A DNA stretch of 34,580 nt from Streptomyces populi (GTDB lineage: Bacteria > Actinomycetota > Actinomycetes > Streptomycetales > Streptomycetaceae), in NCBI RefSeq assembly GCF_002911015.1, contig NZ_KZ626928.1, positions 1 to 34,580 of the forward strand, given 5' to 3'. Both the position numbers and the translations under genes were made by a program. This document shows, one piece after another, positions 15,806-23,404 of the stretch; position 1 is the first letter of the stretch; each line of letters starts with the position of its first letter. The notes under the pieces are model-generated. The model had not been told where the DNA came from. It was given only the letters and a program-made list of their open reading frames with translations, and did no database searches.

Positions 15806-16750
15806 TCAAGGCACTTCGTCAACAATGATGTGGTGTGGGCTGTTTGCCGTCAGGCGGTCCAACGTGCGTGTCTGTAGCTCCCGTTCTGCTGCCGCCGTGA
15901 TGAAGGCCGCAGCCTGCTCCGCGCCGACCAGGCGCTCAACGGCCCTCATCGTCCCGGCGGACACCTCCACCGGACGCGCGCTCTCCCGCTCCGCCGGGAA
16001 CTGCCCGGCGGTGAGGTGCCGGCTCGGACGGCGAGTGGCGAAGAGCCGCATGGCACGGGCCAGTTCGGCGTCCACCGCCTGCCGGGCGAGCGGCCGGAGC
16101 CGTCGTACGAGTGCGGCCGCCTCGGCCGCCTCCGCGTCGCTCGGCGGATGTTCCCCCGGACGGCGCGCGAAGACGTGCTCCGTGGTGAACTCCAGGAAGC
16201 GGCAGGCGATGTGCTCCACCTGTCCCCTCAACTCCCTGAGATGGCGGGCGATCGCGGGCAGCGGAACGCCCGCGGCGTGCAACTCGACCGCCGCCGACAG
16301 CTCTTGGGGACTCGGGACGAGAAAGGAGTCCTCGTCGCCCGGAACGGGCTCCAGCACGCCCAGCTCCACGGCCTCCGCCACCGCCGCGTCGTCGGGAAGG
16401 CCGCCGAACCGCTCCTCGAGCTCGGCCCGGGAGATCCGGGCGGGCTCCTCTTCGGTCCACGGTCCGCCGACCTCGGCGACCAGGCCGAGTATCCCGCTCA
16501 GGCCCCGGCCCGAGTCCCAGGCCTCCAGGAGTTCCTTGATCGAGGCCAGCGTGTAGCCGCGGTCCAGGAGATCGGCGATCTGCCGGAGCCGCGCCAGATG
16601 GGCGTCCGCGTACACATTGGCGCGACCGCGCCGCTCGGGGCGGGGCAGCAGCCCCCGGTCCTGATACGCGCGGATCGTCCGGACCGTGGCGCCGCTGTGG
16701 TGCGCCAGGTCCTCGATGCGGTACACGACACCGCCCGGCTCGTCGCCCAT
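15806..16750 (-). CDS. MerR-type transcriptional regulator
   Basis: Regulator of 314 aa. Residues about 10-75 form a MerR winged helix-turn-helix: YRIEDLAHHSGATVRTIRAYQ, the wing RGRANVYADAHLARLRQI, and RGYTLASIKELLEAW. The remaining 230 residues are helical and do not show the cysteines of metal-sensing MerR proteins or an obvious drug-binding fold, so the signal is unknown. Start: ATG at 16750, 8 nt after AGGAGGG. It lies upstream of kptA on the same strand, with a DnaA-box cluster between. A 353-bp repeat-rich gap separates it from the EphD-like gene. Confidence 0.85.
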   Translation of the reverse strand: MGDEPGGVVYRIEDLAHHSGATVRTIRAYQDRGLLPRPERRGRANVYADAHLARLRQIADLLDRGYTLASIKELLEAWDSGRGLSGILGLVAEVGGPWTEEEPARISRAELEERFGGLPDDAAVAEAVELGVLEPVPGDEDSFLVPSPQELSAAVELHAAGVPLPAIARHLRELRGQVEHIACRFLEFTTEHVFARRPGEHPPSDAEAAEAAALVRRLRPLARQAVDAELARAMRLFATRRPSRHLTAGQFPAERESARPVEVSAGTMRAVERLVGAEQAAAFITAAAERELQTRTLDRLTANSPHHIIVDEVP

Positions 16751-16977
16751 CTCTTCCGCCCTCCTGCCCCCGGGCCCCGGGAGGACGCCGCCCGCTCGCC
16801 CCCGCCGCGAACCGAGCCGTGGGCGGCCGCGCCGGGCGTCCGGCGGGCCTGAGCGGTGAACCCTCCCGCGACGGATGGTACGACCGCCGCGGAGGGCGCG
16901 GTACGGCCGCGCGGAACTCCTTCCGGCCGGGCGACGGCCTTCCGCGCACGGTCCTGTGCGCGGCCTCGTCGCGCACG

Positions 16978-17070
16978 GCGGGCCGGAACGCGGACGGCCG
17001 GAACGCGGACGGCCCGAACCGGGACGGCCGGCGAACCGGGGCGGGCGGCGAACCGGGACGGCCGGTCCTG
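16978..17070. repeat. degenerate GC-rich tandem repeat (15-17 bp units)
   Basis: About five to six units around CGGCCGGAACGCGGA drift to CGGCCCGAACCGGGA and then CGGCCGGCGAACCGGGG. This fills much of the 353-bp gap 16751-17103 upstream of the MerR-type gene. No ORF with a plausible start and coding character was recognised there, and no clear promoter. Confidence 0.55.
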
Positions 17071-17103
17071 CCGGGACGCCCCGCGCCTCGTCCGGTCATC
17101 CGC

Positions 17104-18873
17104 TCACAGGGGTGGCTTCATCCGCGCGATCGCGCGCAGCGTTCCGGGCGCGAAGCGGTGCAGGAAGCGGGCACCGCGCGCCTCCGGGGTGACCGGAACC
17201 ACCGCCTCGTCGCGGACGACCGCGCGCAGGATCGCTTCGGCGACCTTCTCCGGCGGGTAGTCGCGCAGTCCGTAGAGCCGCGCCGCCCTCTTCTGGCGCC
17301 GCTTCTCCTCGGCCGCGTCGACCCCGGCGAAGCGCGCGGTCGCGGTGATGTTCGTGTTGACGAAGCCGGGGCAGACCGCCGAGACGCCGATGTCCTTCCC
17401 GGCCAGCTCCGCGCGCAGACACTCGCTGAGCATCAGCACGGCCGCCTTGGAGGTGCTGTAGGCGGGCAGCGCCCGCGAGGGCTGGTACGCCGCGGCCGAC
17501 GCGATGTTGACGATGTGGCCGCCCTGCCCGCGCTCGGCCATCTGCCCGCCGAAGAGCCGACAGCCGTGGATCACGCCCCACAGGTTGACGTCGAGGACCT
17601 TCCTCCAGTCCTCCGCCGTGGTGTCGAAGAAGGACCCGGACAGTCCGATGCCCGCGTTGTTCACCAGCACGTCCACCACGCCGTACTCGGCGGCGACCTT
17701 GTCGGCGAGCTTCTCCATGGCCCGCTCGTCGCCGACGTCGACGGTCTCCGCCCAGGCGGCGGGTGAGCCGATCAGCCGGGCCGTCTCCGCCGTGCGGGCC
17801 GCGGTCTCCGCGTCCCGGTCGACGGCCACCACCCGCGCGCCGGCCTCGGCGAACGCGAGCGCGGTGGCCCGCCCGATGCCGCTGCCGGCGCCGGTGACCA
17901 GCACGAGCTGCCCGCCGAACCGGTCCGCGTACCTGCCGCGGGCCACCGGTCCGGGCGCGGACACCTCGCTCCCGCGGCCCTCGTTGGCCGTCACGAACCC
18001 CGATATCCAGGCGGCCAGCTGGTCGGGACGGGTCCGCGGGACCCAGTGCCCGGCCGGGAGCGTGCGGCGCACCGAACCGGGGGCCCACTTCTCCAGTTCG
18101 TCGTGGAGCCGCTCGGAGAGAAAGGCGTCACCCAGGGGGGTGATGAGCTGCACGGGTGCGTGCGCGTACGCGTCCTCACGGGGGCGGCCGAGCCGGGACC
18201 GTACGTTGTCGCGGTAGAGCCACGCGCCGTGCGCCGCGTCGGAGGGCAGCGACGCGGTCGGGTAGTCGCCCGCGGGCACCTTCTCGAGCCGCTGGAGGAT
18301 CTTCGGCCACCGCTTGCCCAGGGGGCCGCGCCAGGCCAGTTCGGGCAGTACCGGCGTATGCAGCATGTACACGTACCAGGACTTGGCGCCCTGGCCGAGG
18401 AGCTGGCCGACCCCGCGCGGGGTGGGCCGTCGCGTCCGCCGTCTGATCCAGTGGCCGAGGTGGTCGAGCGACGGACCGGACATCGACGTGAAGGACGCGA
18501 TCCGCCCCTCGGTGCGGGCTGCCGTGACGAACTCCCACGACTGCACCGAACCCCAGTCGTGGCCCACGAGGTGCACCGGCTCGCCGGGGCTGACGGCGTC
18601 GGCCACCGCCAGGAAGTCGTCGGTCAGCTTCTCCAGCGTGAACCCGCCCCGCAGGGGCCGCGGCGCCGTGGAACGGCCGTGTCCCCGCACGTCGTAGAGC
18701 ACGACATGGAAGCGGTCGGCGAGCCGCGCGGCGACCTCGGACCACACCTCCTTGGAGTCCGGATAGCCGTGCACCAGCATCACGGTCGGCCGCCCGCCGT
18801 CACCCAGTTCGGCGACGCACAGCTCGACCCCGCCCGTCCGTACCCGGCGCTCGCGCGCGCCCACGAGACCCAC
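17104..18873 (-). CDS. alpha/beta-hydrolase fused to short-chain dehydrogenase (EphD-like)
   Basis: Two-domain enzyme of 589 aa. Residues 1-295 are an alpha/beta hydrolase of the epoxide-hydrolase type: HGYPD oxyanion motif (35-39), nucleophile Asp106 in GHDWGS and His276 in AGHWVP. Residues 320-589 are a classical SDR: TGAGSGIG (327-334), NNAG (405-408), catalytic Ser459, and Tyr472/Lys476 in YSTSK. Order and length match mycobacterial EphD (Rv2214c), which acts in mycolic-acid metabolism, although Streptomyces does not make mycolates. Start: GTG at 18873 after GGGGGGAGG with a short 4-nt spacer; GTG 18864 is an alternative. Predicted cytoplasmic. Substrate unknown, perhaps a fatty epoxide or polyketide-derived lipid. 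Diverges from the ABC operon. Confidence 0.9.
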   Translation of the reverse strand: MGLVGARERRVRTGGVELCVAELGDGGRPTVMLVHGYPDSKEVWSEVAARLADRFHVVLYDVRGHGRSTAPRPLRGGFTLEKLTDDFLAVADAVSPGEPVHLVGHDWGSVQSWEFVTAARTEGRIASFTSMSGPSLDHLGHWIRRRTRRPTPRGVGQLLGQGAKSWYVYMLHTPVLPELAWRGPLGKRWPKILQRLEKVPAGDYPTASLPSDAAHGAWLYRDNVRSRLGRPREDAYAHAPVQLITPLGDAFLSERLHDELEKWAPGSVRRTLPAGHWVPRTRPDQLAAWISGFVTANEGRGSEVSAPGPVARGRYADRFGGQLVLVTGAGSGIGRATALAFAEAGARVVAVDRDAETAARTAETARLIGSPAAWAETVDVGDERAMEKLADKVAAEYGVVDVLVNNAGIGLSGSFFDTTAEDWRKVLDVNLWGVIHGCRLFGGQMAERGQGGHIVNIASAAAYQPSRALPAYSTSKAAVLMLSECLRAELAGKDIGVSAVCPGFVNTNITATARFAGVDAAEEKRRQKRAARLYGLRDYPPEKVAEAILRAVVRDEAVVPVTPEARGARFLHRFAPGTLRAIARMKPPL

Positions 18874-18987
18874 TCGTCCTCCCCCCGGTGCCGCACCCGC
18901 GGCAGACCGTCCGTCATGGCCGTCGTCGTGCCACCGCCCCGCCCGGCCGCACCGATCGCGGTACGTGTCCGTAACGTGACACCGGCG

Positions 18988-19016
18988 AATGTGGCAGTTG
19001 TTAGAGGCCGCGTCAA
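18988..19016 (-). promoter_or_regulatory. promoter of the EphD-like gene
   Basis: Minus-strand -35 TTGACG (19016-19011), exactly 17 bp, then -10 CACATT (18993-18988), about 115 bp before the GTG at 18873. It lies in the divergent gap 18874-19182. That gap also has a lone DnaA-like TGTGGACGA (19033-19041) and the ABC promoter; nothing else was seen. Confidence 0.5.
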
Positions 19017-19170
19017 CAGTCCCGCGGGCGGCTGTGGACGACCGGCCGTCCGGGCGGGACGTGCCCGCGGCCCGGCGGCCGTACCTGAGAGTGACCCCTA
19101 CGGGCCCGTACGACTGGAGGCTGACCCCGATCCACCTCCGTGGGCTGACGACCCCTGTGGTGTGCGCCAC

Positions 19171-19176
19171 TACCGT
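19171..19176 (+). promoter_or_regulatory. -10 box of the ABC operon (leaderless)
   Basis: TACCGT lies exactly 6 nt before the GTG at 19183, with no Shine-Dalgarno sequence. Confidence 0.45.
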
Positions 19177-19182
19177 CGAACC

Positions 19183-20151
19183 GTGACTGTGATCGCGACC
19201 GAAAGCCTGAGCAAGCGGTACCCCCGGGTGACCGCGCTTGACCGGCTCTCCGTGGACGTCGGGCCCGGTGTGACCGGACTCGTCGGAGCCAATGGAGCCG
19301 GCAAGTCCACACTGATCAAGATCCTGCTGGGTCTGTCCCCCGCCACCGAGGGCCGCGCGCACGTGCTCGGTCTCGACGTCGCCACCGAGGGCGCCGCCAT
19401 CCGCGAGCGTGTCGGGTACATGCCCGAGCACGACTGCCTGCCGCCCGACGTCTCGGCCACCGAGTTCGTCGTCCACATGGCGCGGATGTCCGGACTGCCG
19501 CCGGCCGCGGCCCGCGAGCGCACCGCGGACACCCTGCGCCACGTCGGTCTGTACGAGGAGCGCTACCGCCCCATCGGGGGCTACTCGACGGGCATGAAGC
19601 AGCGCGTCAAACTCGCGCAGGCCCTCGTCCACGACCCCCAGCTGGTCTTCCTGGACGAACCGACCAACGGCCTGGACCCGGTCGGCCGCGACGACATGCT
19701 CGGACTGATCCGCCGCATCCACACGGACTTCGGCATCTCGGTCCTGGTCACCTCGCACCTCCTGGGCGAACTGGAACGCACCTGCGACCACGTGGTGGTC
19801 GTGGACGGCGGCAAACTGCTGCGCTCCAGCTCCACCACGGACTTCACCAAGACCACCACCACCCTCGCCATCGAGGTCACCGACAGCGACGAGCACCCGG
19901 ACGGCACGAAGGCGGTCCGCGAGGTGCTCCACGCGCGCGGGATCGAGACCCACGACGGCGGCGGACTGCCCGGCGCCGGACACATCCTGCTGCTCACCGC
20001 CGAGAGCGAGGACACCTACGACCTCGTCCGCGACACGGTCGCCGACCTCGGCCTCGGGCTGGTCCGCATGGAACAGCGCAGGCACCACATCGCCGAGGTC
20101 TTCACCGACACCGACGAACAGCGGAAGGAGGCGGTCGGCCATGGCGGTTGA
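19183..20151 (+). CDS. ABC transporter ATP-binding protein 1
   Basis: ATPase of 322 aa that would energise the ABC-2 type permease encoded next. Walker A GANGAGKST (35-43), signature YSTGMKQRVKLAQAL, Walker B LVFLDEPTNGLDP and a following TSHLLGELE switch histidine are intact. The C-terminal 100 residues are the extra domain usual for DrrA/NatA-type exporter ATPases. Start: GTG at 19183 (a second GTG at 19189 is possible), 6 nt after a TACCGT box with no SD. It overlaps the permease by 11 bp, so the two are translationally coupled. Cargo unknown: drug, lipid or signal export are all possible. Confidence 0.9.
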   Translation: MTVIATESLSKRYPRVTALDRLSVDVGPGVTGLVGANGAGKSTLIKILLGLSPATEGRAHVLGLDVATEGAAIRERVGYMPEHDCLPPDVSATEFVVHMARMSGLPPAAARERTADTLRHVGLYEERYRPIGGYSTGMKQRVKLAQALVHDPQLVFLDEPTNGLDPVGRDDMLGLIRRIHTDFGISVLVTSHLLGELERTCDHVVVVDGGKLLRSSSTTDFTKTTTTLAIEVTDSDEHPDGTKAVREVLHARGIETHDGGGLPGAGHILLLTAESEDTYDLVRDTVADLGLGLVRMEQRRHHIAEVFTDTDEQRKEAVGHGG

Positions 20152-21046
20152 GCACCCCCTCACCCAGCCGGGTGAACAGACCCGTATCCACAACATCGGC
20201 TACCGCACCTACGACGGCCCGCGCCTCGGCCGCGCCTACGCCCGCCGCTCCCTCTACTCGCAGTCCCTGCGCGGCGCCTACGGACTCGGCCGCTCGGTCA
20301 AGTCCAAGATCCTGCCGATGCTGCTCTTCGTGGTCATGTGCGTCCCCGCGCTGATCATGGTGGCCGTCGCGGTCGCCACCAAGGCCAAGGACCTGCCCGT
20401 CGACTACACCCGCTACGCCGTGATCATGCAGGCCGTCATCGGCCTGTACGTCGCCTCGCAGGGCCCCCAGGCGGTCTCCCGCGACCTGCGCTTCAAGACC
20501 GTCCCGCTGTACTTCTCGCGCCCCATCGAGACCTCCGACTACGTGCGCGCCAAGTACGCGGCCCTCGCCTCGGCCCTGTTCGTCCTCACGGCCGCCCCGC
20601 TGATCGTCCTCTACGTGGGCGCGCTGCTGGCCAAGCTCGACTTCGCCGACCAGTCCAAGGGCTTCGGGCAGGGGCTGGCCTCCGTGGCGCTGCTGTCCCT
20701 GCTCTTCGCCGGCATCGCCCTGGTCATCTCCGCGGTCACCCCGCGCCGCGGCTTCGGCATCGCGGCCGTCATCGCCGCCCTGACCATCTCCTACGGAGCG
20801 GTCTCCACCGTCCAGGCCATCGCCTTCGAGCGGTCCAGCAGCGGAGCCGTCCCCTGGCTCGGGCTCTTCTCCCCGATCACCCTCATCGACGGAGTCCAGA
20901 CGGCCTTCCTGGGCGCCTCCTCCGCCTTCCCCGGCCAGGTGGGCCCCTCGTCCGCACAGGGCCTCGTCTACCTCGCCGTCGTCCTGGCTCTCATCGCGGG
21001 CTGCTACGGCCTCCTGATGCGCCGCTACCGAAAGGCCGGGCTGTGA
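20141..21046 (+). CDS. ABC-2 type permease 1
   Basis: Membrane subunit of 301 aa. A cytoplasmic N-terminus with NIGYRTYDGPRLGR (about 18-31), a motif seen in actinobacterial ABC-2 permeases, is followed by about six hydrophobic helices: around ILPMLLFVVMCVPALIMV, the 90-110 region, ASALFVLTAAPLIVLYVGALL, the 185-225 pair, and a C-terminal helix near LVYLAVVLALIAGCYGLLM. Start: ATG at 20141, 9 nt after AAGGAGG, inside the end of the first ATPase gene. Its stop overlaps the next GTG (GTGA). Confidence 0.9.
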   Translation: MAVEHPLTQPGEQTRIHNIGYRTYDGPRLGRAYARRSLYSQSLRGAYGLGRSVKSKILPMLLFVVMCVPALIMVAVAVATKAKDLPVDYTRYAVIMQAVIGLYVASQGPQAVSRDLRFKTVPLYFSRPIETSDYVRAKYAALASALFVLTAAPLIVLYVGALLAKLDFADQSKGFGQGLASVALLSLLFAGIALVISAVTPRRGFGIAAVIAALTISYGAVSTVQAIAFERSSSGAVPWLGLFSPITLIDGVQTAFLGASSAFPGQVGPSSAQGLVYLAVVLALIAGCYGLLMRRYRKAGL

Positions 21047-21954
21047 CCACGCTCACCATCGACCACGTATCGCGCTGGTTCGGCAACGTGGTGGCGGTCA
21101 ACGACATCACGATGACGATCGGCCCCGGCGTCACCGGCCTGCTCGGCCCGAACGGCGCCGGGAAGTCCACCCTCATCAACATGATGGGAGGCTTCCTCGC
21201 CCCCTCCACGGGCACCGTCACCCTCGACGGCGAGCCGACCTGGCGCAACGAGGACATCTACCGGCACATCGGCATCGTCCCCGAACGCGAGGCGATGTAC
21301 GACTTCCTGACCGGACGCGAGTTCGTCCTCGCCAACGCCGAACTGCACGGCCTCGGCCCGAAGGCCGCGGACCGGGCGCTCGCCACCGTCGAGATGGAGT
21401 ACGCGCAGGACCGCAAGATCTCCACGTACTCCAAGGGCATGCGACAGCGCGTGAAGATGGCCTCCGCGCTGGTCCACGACCCCTCGCTGCTGCTGCTCGA
21501 CGAACCGTTCAACGGCATGGACCCGCGCCAGCGCATGCAGCTCATGGACCTGCTGCGCCGCATGGGCGACGAGGGCCGCACGGTCCTGTTCTCGTCCCAC
21601 ATCCTCGAAGAGGTGGAGCAGCTCGCCGCCCACATCGAGGTGATCGTCGCCGGACGGCACGCGGCGAGCGGCGACTTCCGGCGCATCCGCCGGCTGATGA
21701 CCGACCGCCCCCACCGCTACCTGGTCCGCTCCAGCGACGACCGGGCACTGGCCGCCGCCCTCATCGCCGACCCGTCGACCTCCGGCATCGAGGTCGACCT
21801 CGCCGAAGGCGCCTTGCGCGTCCAGGCCGTCGACTTCGGCCGGTTCACCGCCCTGCTGCCGAAGGTCGCGCGTGAGCACGGCATCCGGCTGCTGACGGTG
21901 TCGCCGTCCGACGAGTCGCTGGAATCCGTCTTCTCGTATCTCGTCGCGGCGTAG
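21043..21954 (+). CDS. ABC transporter ATP-binding protein 2
   Basis: Second ATPase (303 aa) of the operon, clearly homologous to the first: Walker A GPNGAGKST (35-43), signature YSKGMRQRVKMASAL, Walker B LLLLDEPFNGMDP and SSHILEEVEQ. It starts at GTG 21043, four bases overlapping the TGA of permease 1 (GTGA), and is followed by permease 2, so each ATPase has its own permease partner. The simplest reading is a duplicated two-gene exporter unit. The four proteins may form two homomeric transporters or one hetero-complex. Confidence 0.9.
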   Translation: MTTLTIDHVSRWFGNVVAVNDITMTIGPGVTGLLGPNGAGKSTLINMMGGFLAPSTGTVTLDGEPTWRNEDIYRHIGIVPEREAMYDFLTGREFVLANAELHGLGPKAADRALATVEMEYAQDRKISTYSKGMRQRVKMASALVHDPSLLLLDEPFNGMDPRQRMQLMDLLRRMGDEGRTVLFSSHILEEVEQLAAHIEVIVAGRHAASGDFRRIRRLMTDRPHRYLVRSSDDRALAAALIADPSTSGIEVDLAEGALRVQAVDFGRFTALLPKVAREHGIRLLTVSPSDESLESVFSYLVAA

Positions 21955-21964
21955 GAGGCCGAAG

Positions 21965-22684
21965 ATGTACGACCCCACAGTCGCCCGGCTCACCTACCGG
22001 GGCCTGCTCGGCCGCCGGCGGGCCCTCATCCTCGGCGTCCTGCCCGTCCTGCTCATCGTCATCTCCCTGGCCGTCCGCAGCTTCTCCGGAGCCGACGACC
22101 AGGTGGCCTCGGACCTGCTCGGCGGGTTCGCGCTCGCCACCATGGTCCCGATCATCGGCGTCATCGCCGGCACGGGCGCGATCGGACCCGAGATCGACGA
22201 CGGCTCGGTGGTGTACCTGCTGGCCAAGCCCCTGAAGCGGCCCACGATCATCTTCACCAAGCTGATCGTCGCGATCGCCGTCACCATGGCCTTCTCGGCC
22301 GTGCCGACCTTCGTCGCGGGCATGATCCTCAACGGCAACGGCCAGCAGATCGCCGTCGCCTACACCGTGGCCGCCCTCGTCGCCTCGATCGCCTACGCCG
22401 CGATGTTCCTGCTCCTCGGGACCGTGACCCGGCACGCGGTGGTCTTCGGACTCGTCTACGCGCTCGTCTGGGAAGCCCTGTTCGGATCCCTGGTGTCCGG
22501 CGCGCGCACGCTCAGCGTCCAGCAGTGGGCGCTCGCCGTGGGCCACAAGGTGACCGGCGGCGACATCGTCACCTCGGACGTGAGCCTGCCGACCGCGACG
22601 GTCCTGCTGGTCGTGGTCACCGTCCTCGCCACCTGGTACGCGGGACAGCGGCTGCGGTCGCTGACGCTGGCCGGCGAGGAGTGA
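21965..22684 (+). CDS. ABC-2 type permease 2
   Basis: Membrane subunit of 239 aa with about six hydrophobic segments, beginning with ALILGVLPVLLIVISLAV (about 20-37). The IGPEIDDGSVVYLLAKPLKRP stretch is typical of ABC-2 permeases of the NosY/YhaP type. It is shorter than permease 1 and lacks its N-terminal motif, so it is a divergent relative rather than a recent copy. Start: ATG at 21965, 6 nt after AGGAGG. The last gene of the operon; a hairpin follows 5 bp after the stop. Confidence 0.9.
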   Translation: MYDPTVARLTYRGLLGRRRALILGVLPVLLIVISLAVRSFSGADDQVASDLLGGFALATMVPIIGVIAGTGAIGPEIDDGSVVYLLAKPLKRPTIIFTKLIVAIAVTMAFSAVPTFVAGMILNGNGQQIAVAYTVAALVASIAYAAMFLLLGTVTRHAVVFGLVYALVWEALFGSLVSGARTLSVQQWALAVGHKVTGGDIVTSDVSLPTATVLLVVVTVLATWYAGQRLRSLTLAGEE

Positions 22685-22689
22685 GACGA

Positions 22690-22715
22690 GGGCTCCCCGC
22701 GCGCGCGGGGAGCCC
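22690..22715 (+). terminator. terminator of the ABC operon
   Basis: 26-bp perfect palindrome (about 11-bp stem with a 4-nt GC loop), starting 5 bp after the operon stop and followed by a short pyrimidine run (ttcttcctt). Intrinsic-type terminator. Confidence 0.85.
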
Positions 22716-22791
22716 TTCTTCCTTGACAGCGGCTTCACCCCCGTCCGGGCACACTGGCCGGAACGGGGACGCACGGCCGGGAGGTACGGGG

Positions 22792-23022
22792 ATGACGACC
22801 GAGGAACCGGGAAGGGAACCGGCGGGGGAGCCGTGGGACGACCTCGTGTTCGACGAGGCCTTCGTACGGTCCGCGGAGACGACCGAGCCGTCGGCCCGCG
22901 CGCGCATGCTCGCCGCCCGCTGGCGCGAGGGAGGCCCCGATCCGCAGCCCTGGCGCTCGGACGAGCCGCCCGCCGGACGGTTCTTCGGCAAGGGCCGTCG
23001 GCGCAGATGGCGCCGCAAGTGA
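22792..23022 (+). CDS. small protein with basic C-terminal tail (76 aa), unknown function
   Basis: Not recognised. The 76-aa product has an acidic first half (TTEEPGREPAGEPWDDLVFDEAFV) and ends in a strongly basic aromatic tail, FFGKGRRRRWRRK. There are no membrane helices, signal peptide or cysteines. Start: ATG at 22792, 7 nt after GGGAGG, which makes it a credible gene despite its size. A longer in-frame reading from 22525 lies inside the ABC permease gene and is rejected. A TTGACA at 22723-22728 could be a -35, but the nearest -10-like CACACT is 21 bp away. The tail could bind RNA, DNA or acidic lipids. Confidence 0.7.
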   Translation: MTTEEPGREPAGEPWDDLVFDEAFVRSAETTEPSARARMLAARWREGGPDPQPWRSDEPPAGRFFGKGRRRRWRRK

Positions 23023-23137
23023 GCCCCCAGGAACGCGCCTTTTAATCAGTGGCGCCCAAGTCGCCTCTCGGGCACAGTGGTTGTCGTCCACGCCGCCGCG
23101 TCGAGCCGGCGCCACACGCTGGGAGAGGAGCGCGACG

Positions 23138-23200
23138 ATGTTCATCAGGAGCAGTTCGTCGAGTTCCCGACAGGGCAGCCCGCGGCGGGTTCCGGAGTAG
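23138..23200 (+). CDS. 20-aa serine-run mini-ORF, candidate leader peptide
   Basis: ATG at 23138 lies 7 nt after GAGGAG (23125-23130), one of the best Shine-Dalgarno sites in the window, yet the ORF stops after 20 codons. The peptide begins MFIR, then has six consecutive serines encoded AGC AGT TCG TCG AGT TCC, then RQGS with a further AGC. AGT is a rare codon in Streptomyces and occurs twice. Its TAG stop lies inside a strong hairpin, and tRNA-Ser(GCU), which reads AGC/AGU, begins 85 bp downstream on the same strand. This resembles an amino-acid-sensing leader peptide. A -10-like CACAGT (23073-23078) with a poor -35 could start the transcript. The function is inference. Confidence 0.45.
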   Translation: MFIRSSSSSSRQGSPRRVPE

Positions 23201-23222
23201 CCACTACCTCCGTCGAACCCGC
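23185..23222 (+). promoter_or_regulatory. hairpin over the mini-ORF stop codon
   Basis: GCGGGTTC (23185-23192) pairs with GAACCCGC (23215-23222), CGGAG with CTCCG (23208-23212) and TAG with CTA (23204-23206), with small bulges and a 3-nt loop. The 5' arm includes the end of the serine-rich ORF and its TAG, so ribosome position would control folding. CTCC at 23208-23211 could instead pair with GGAG near 23230, giving a competing fold. Confidence 0.5.
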
Positions 23223-23241
23223 TCGCAGGGGGAGTTGCCCG

Positions 23242-23281
23242 GGGCGGCCGCTTCGAGCGCGCGTCACCGCGCGGGCCGCCC
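23242..23281 (+). promoter_or_regulatory. second hairpin immediately before tRNA-Ser
   Basis: GGGCGGCC (23242-23249) pairs with GGCCGCCC (23274-23281). Inside, CGCGCG (23258-23263) pairs with CGCGCG (23268-23273) around a TCAC loop, leaving an 8-nt bulge. It ends 4 nt before the tRNA and could be a terminator or attenuator stem or a processing signal. Confidence 0.5.
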
Positions 23282-23285
23282 ACCC

Positions 23286-23372
<87 letters not shown>

Positions 23373-23404
23373 CAAGACGTTCCCGTCCGAAGGTCCCGGC
23401 GCCG

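Noticed and set aside
14766..16556. 596-aa plus-strand ORF opposite DUF72, kptA and the MerR-type gene
   Set aside because: Antisense shadow crossing three recognised genes and the DnaA-box cluster; Ser/Arg-rich without domains.
19033..19041. DnaA-like TGTGGACGA in the EphD/ABC divergent gap
   Set aside because: A single off-consensus 9-mer is expected by chance in a window of this size and has no partner box.
22723..22755. TTGACA/CACACT as promoter of the 76-aa gene
   Set aside because: The spacer is 21 bp, too long for a normal sigma-70 type promoter; kept only as a remark.
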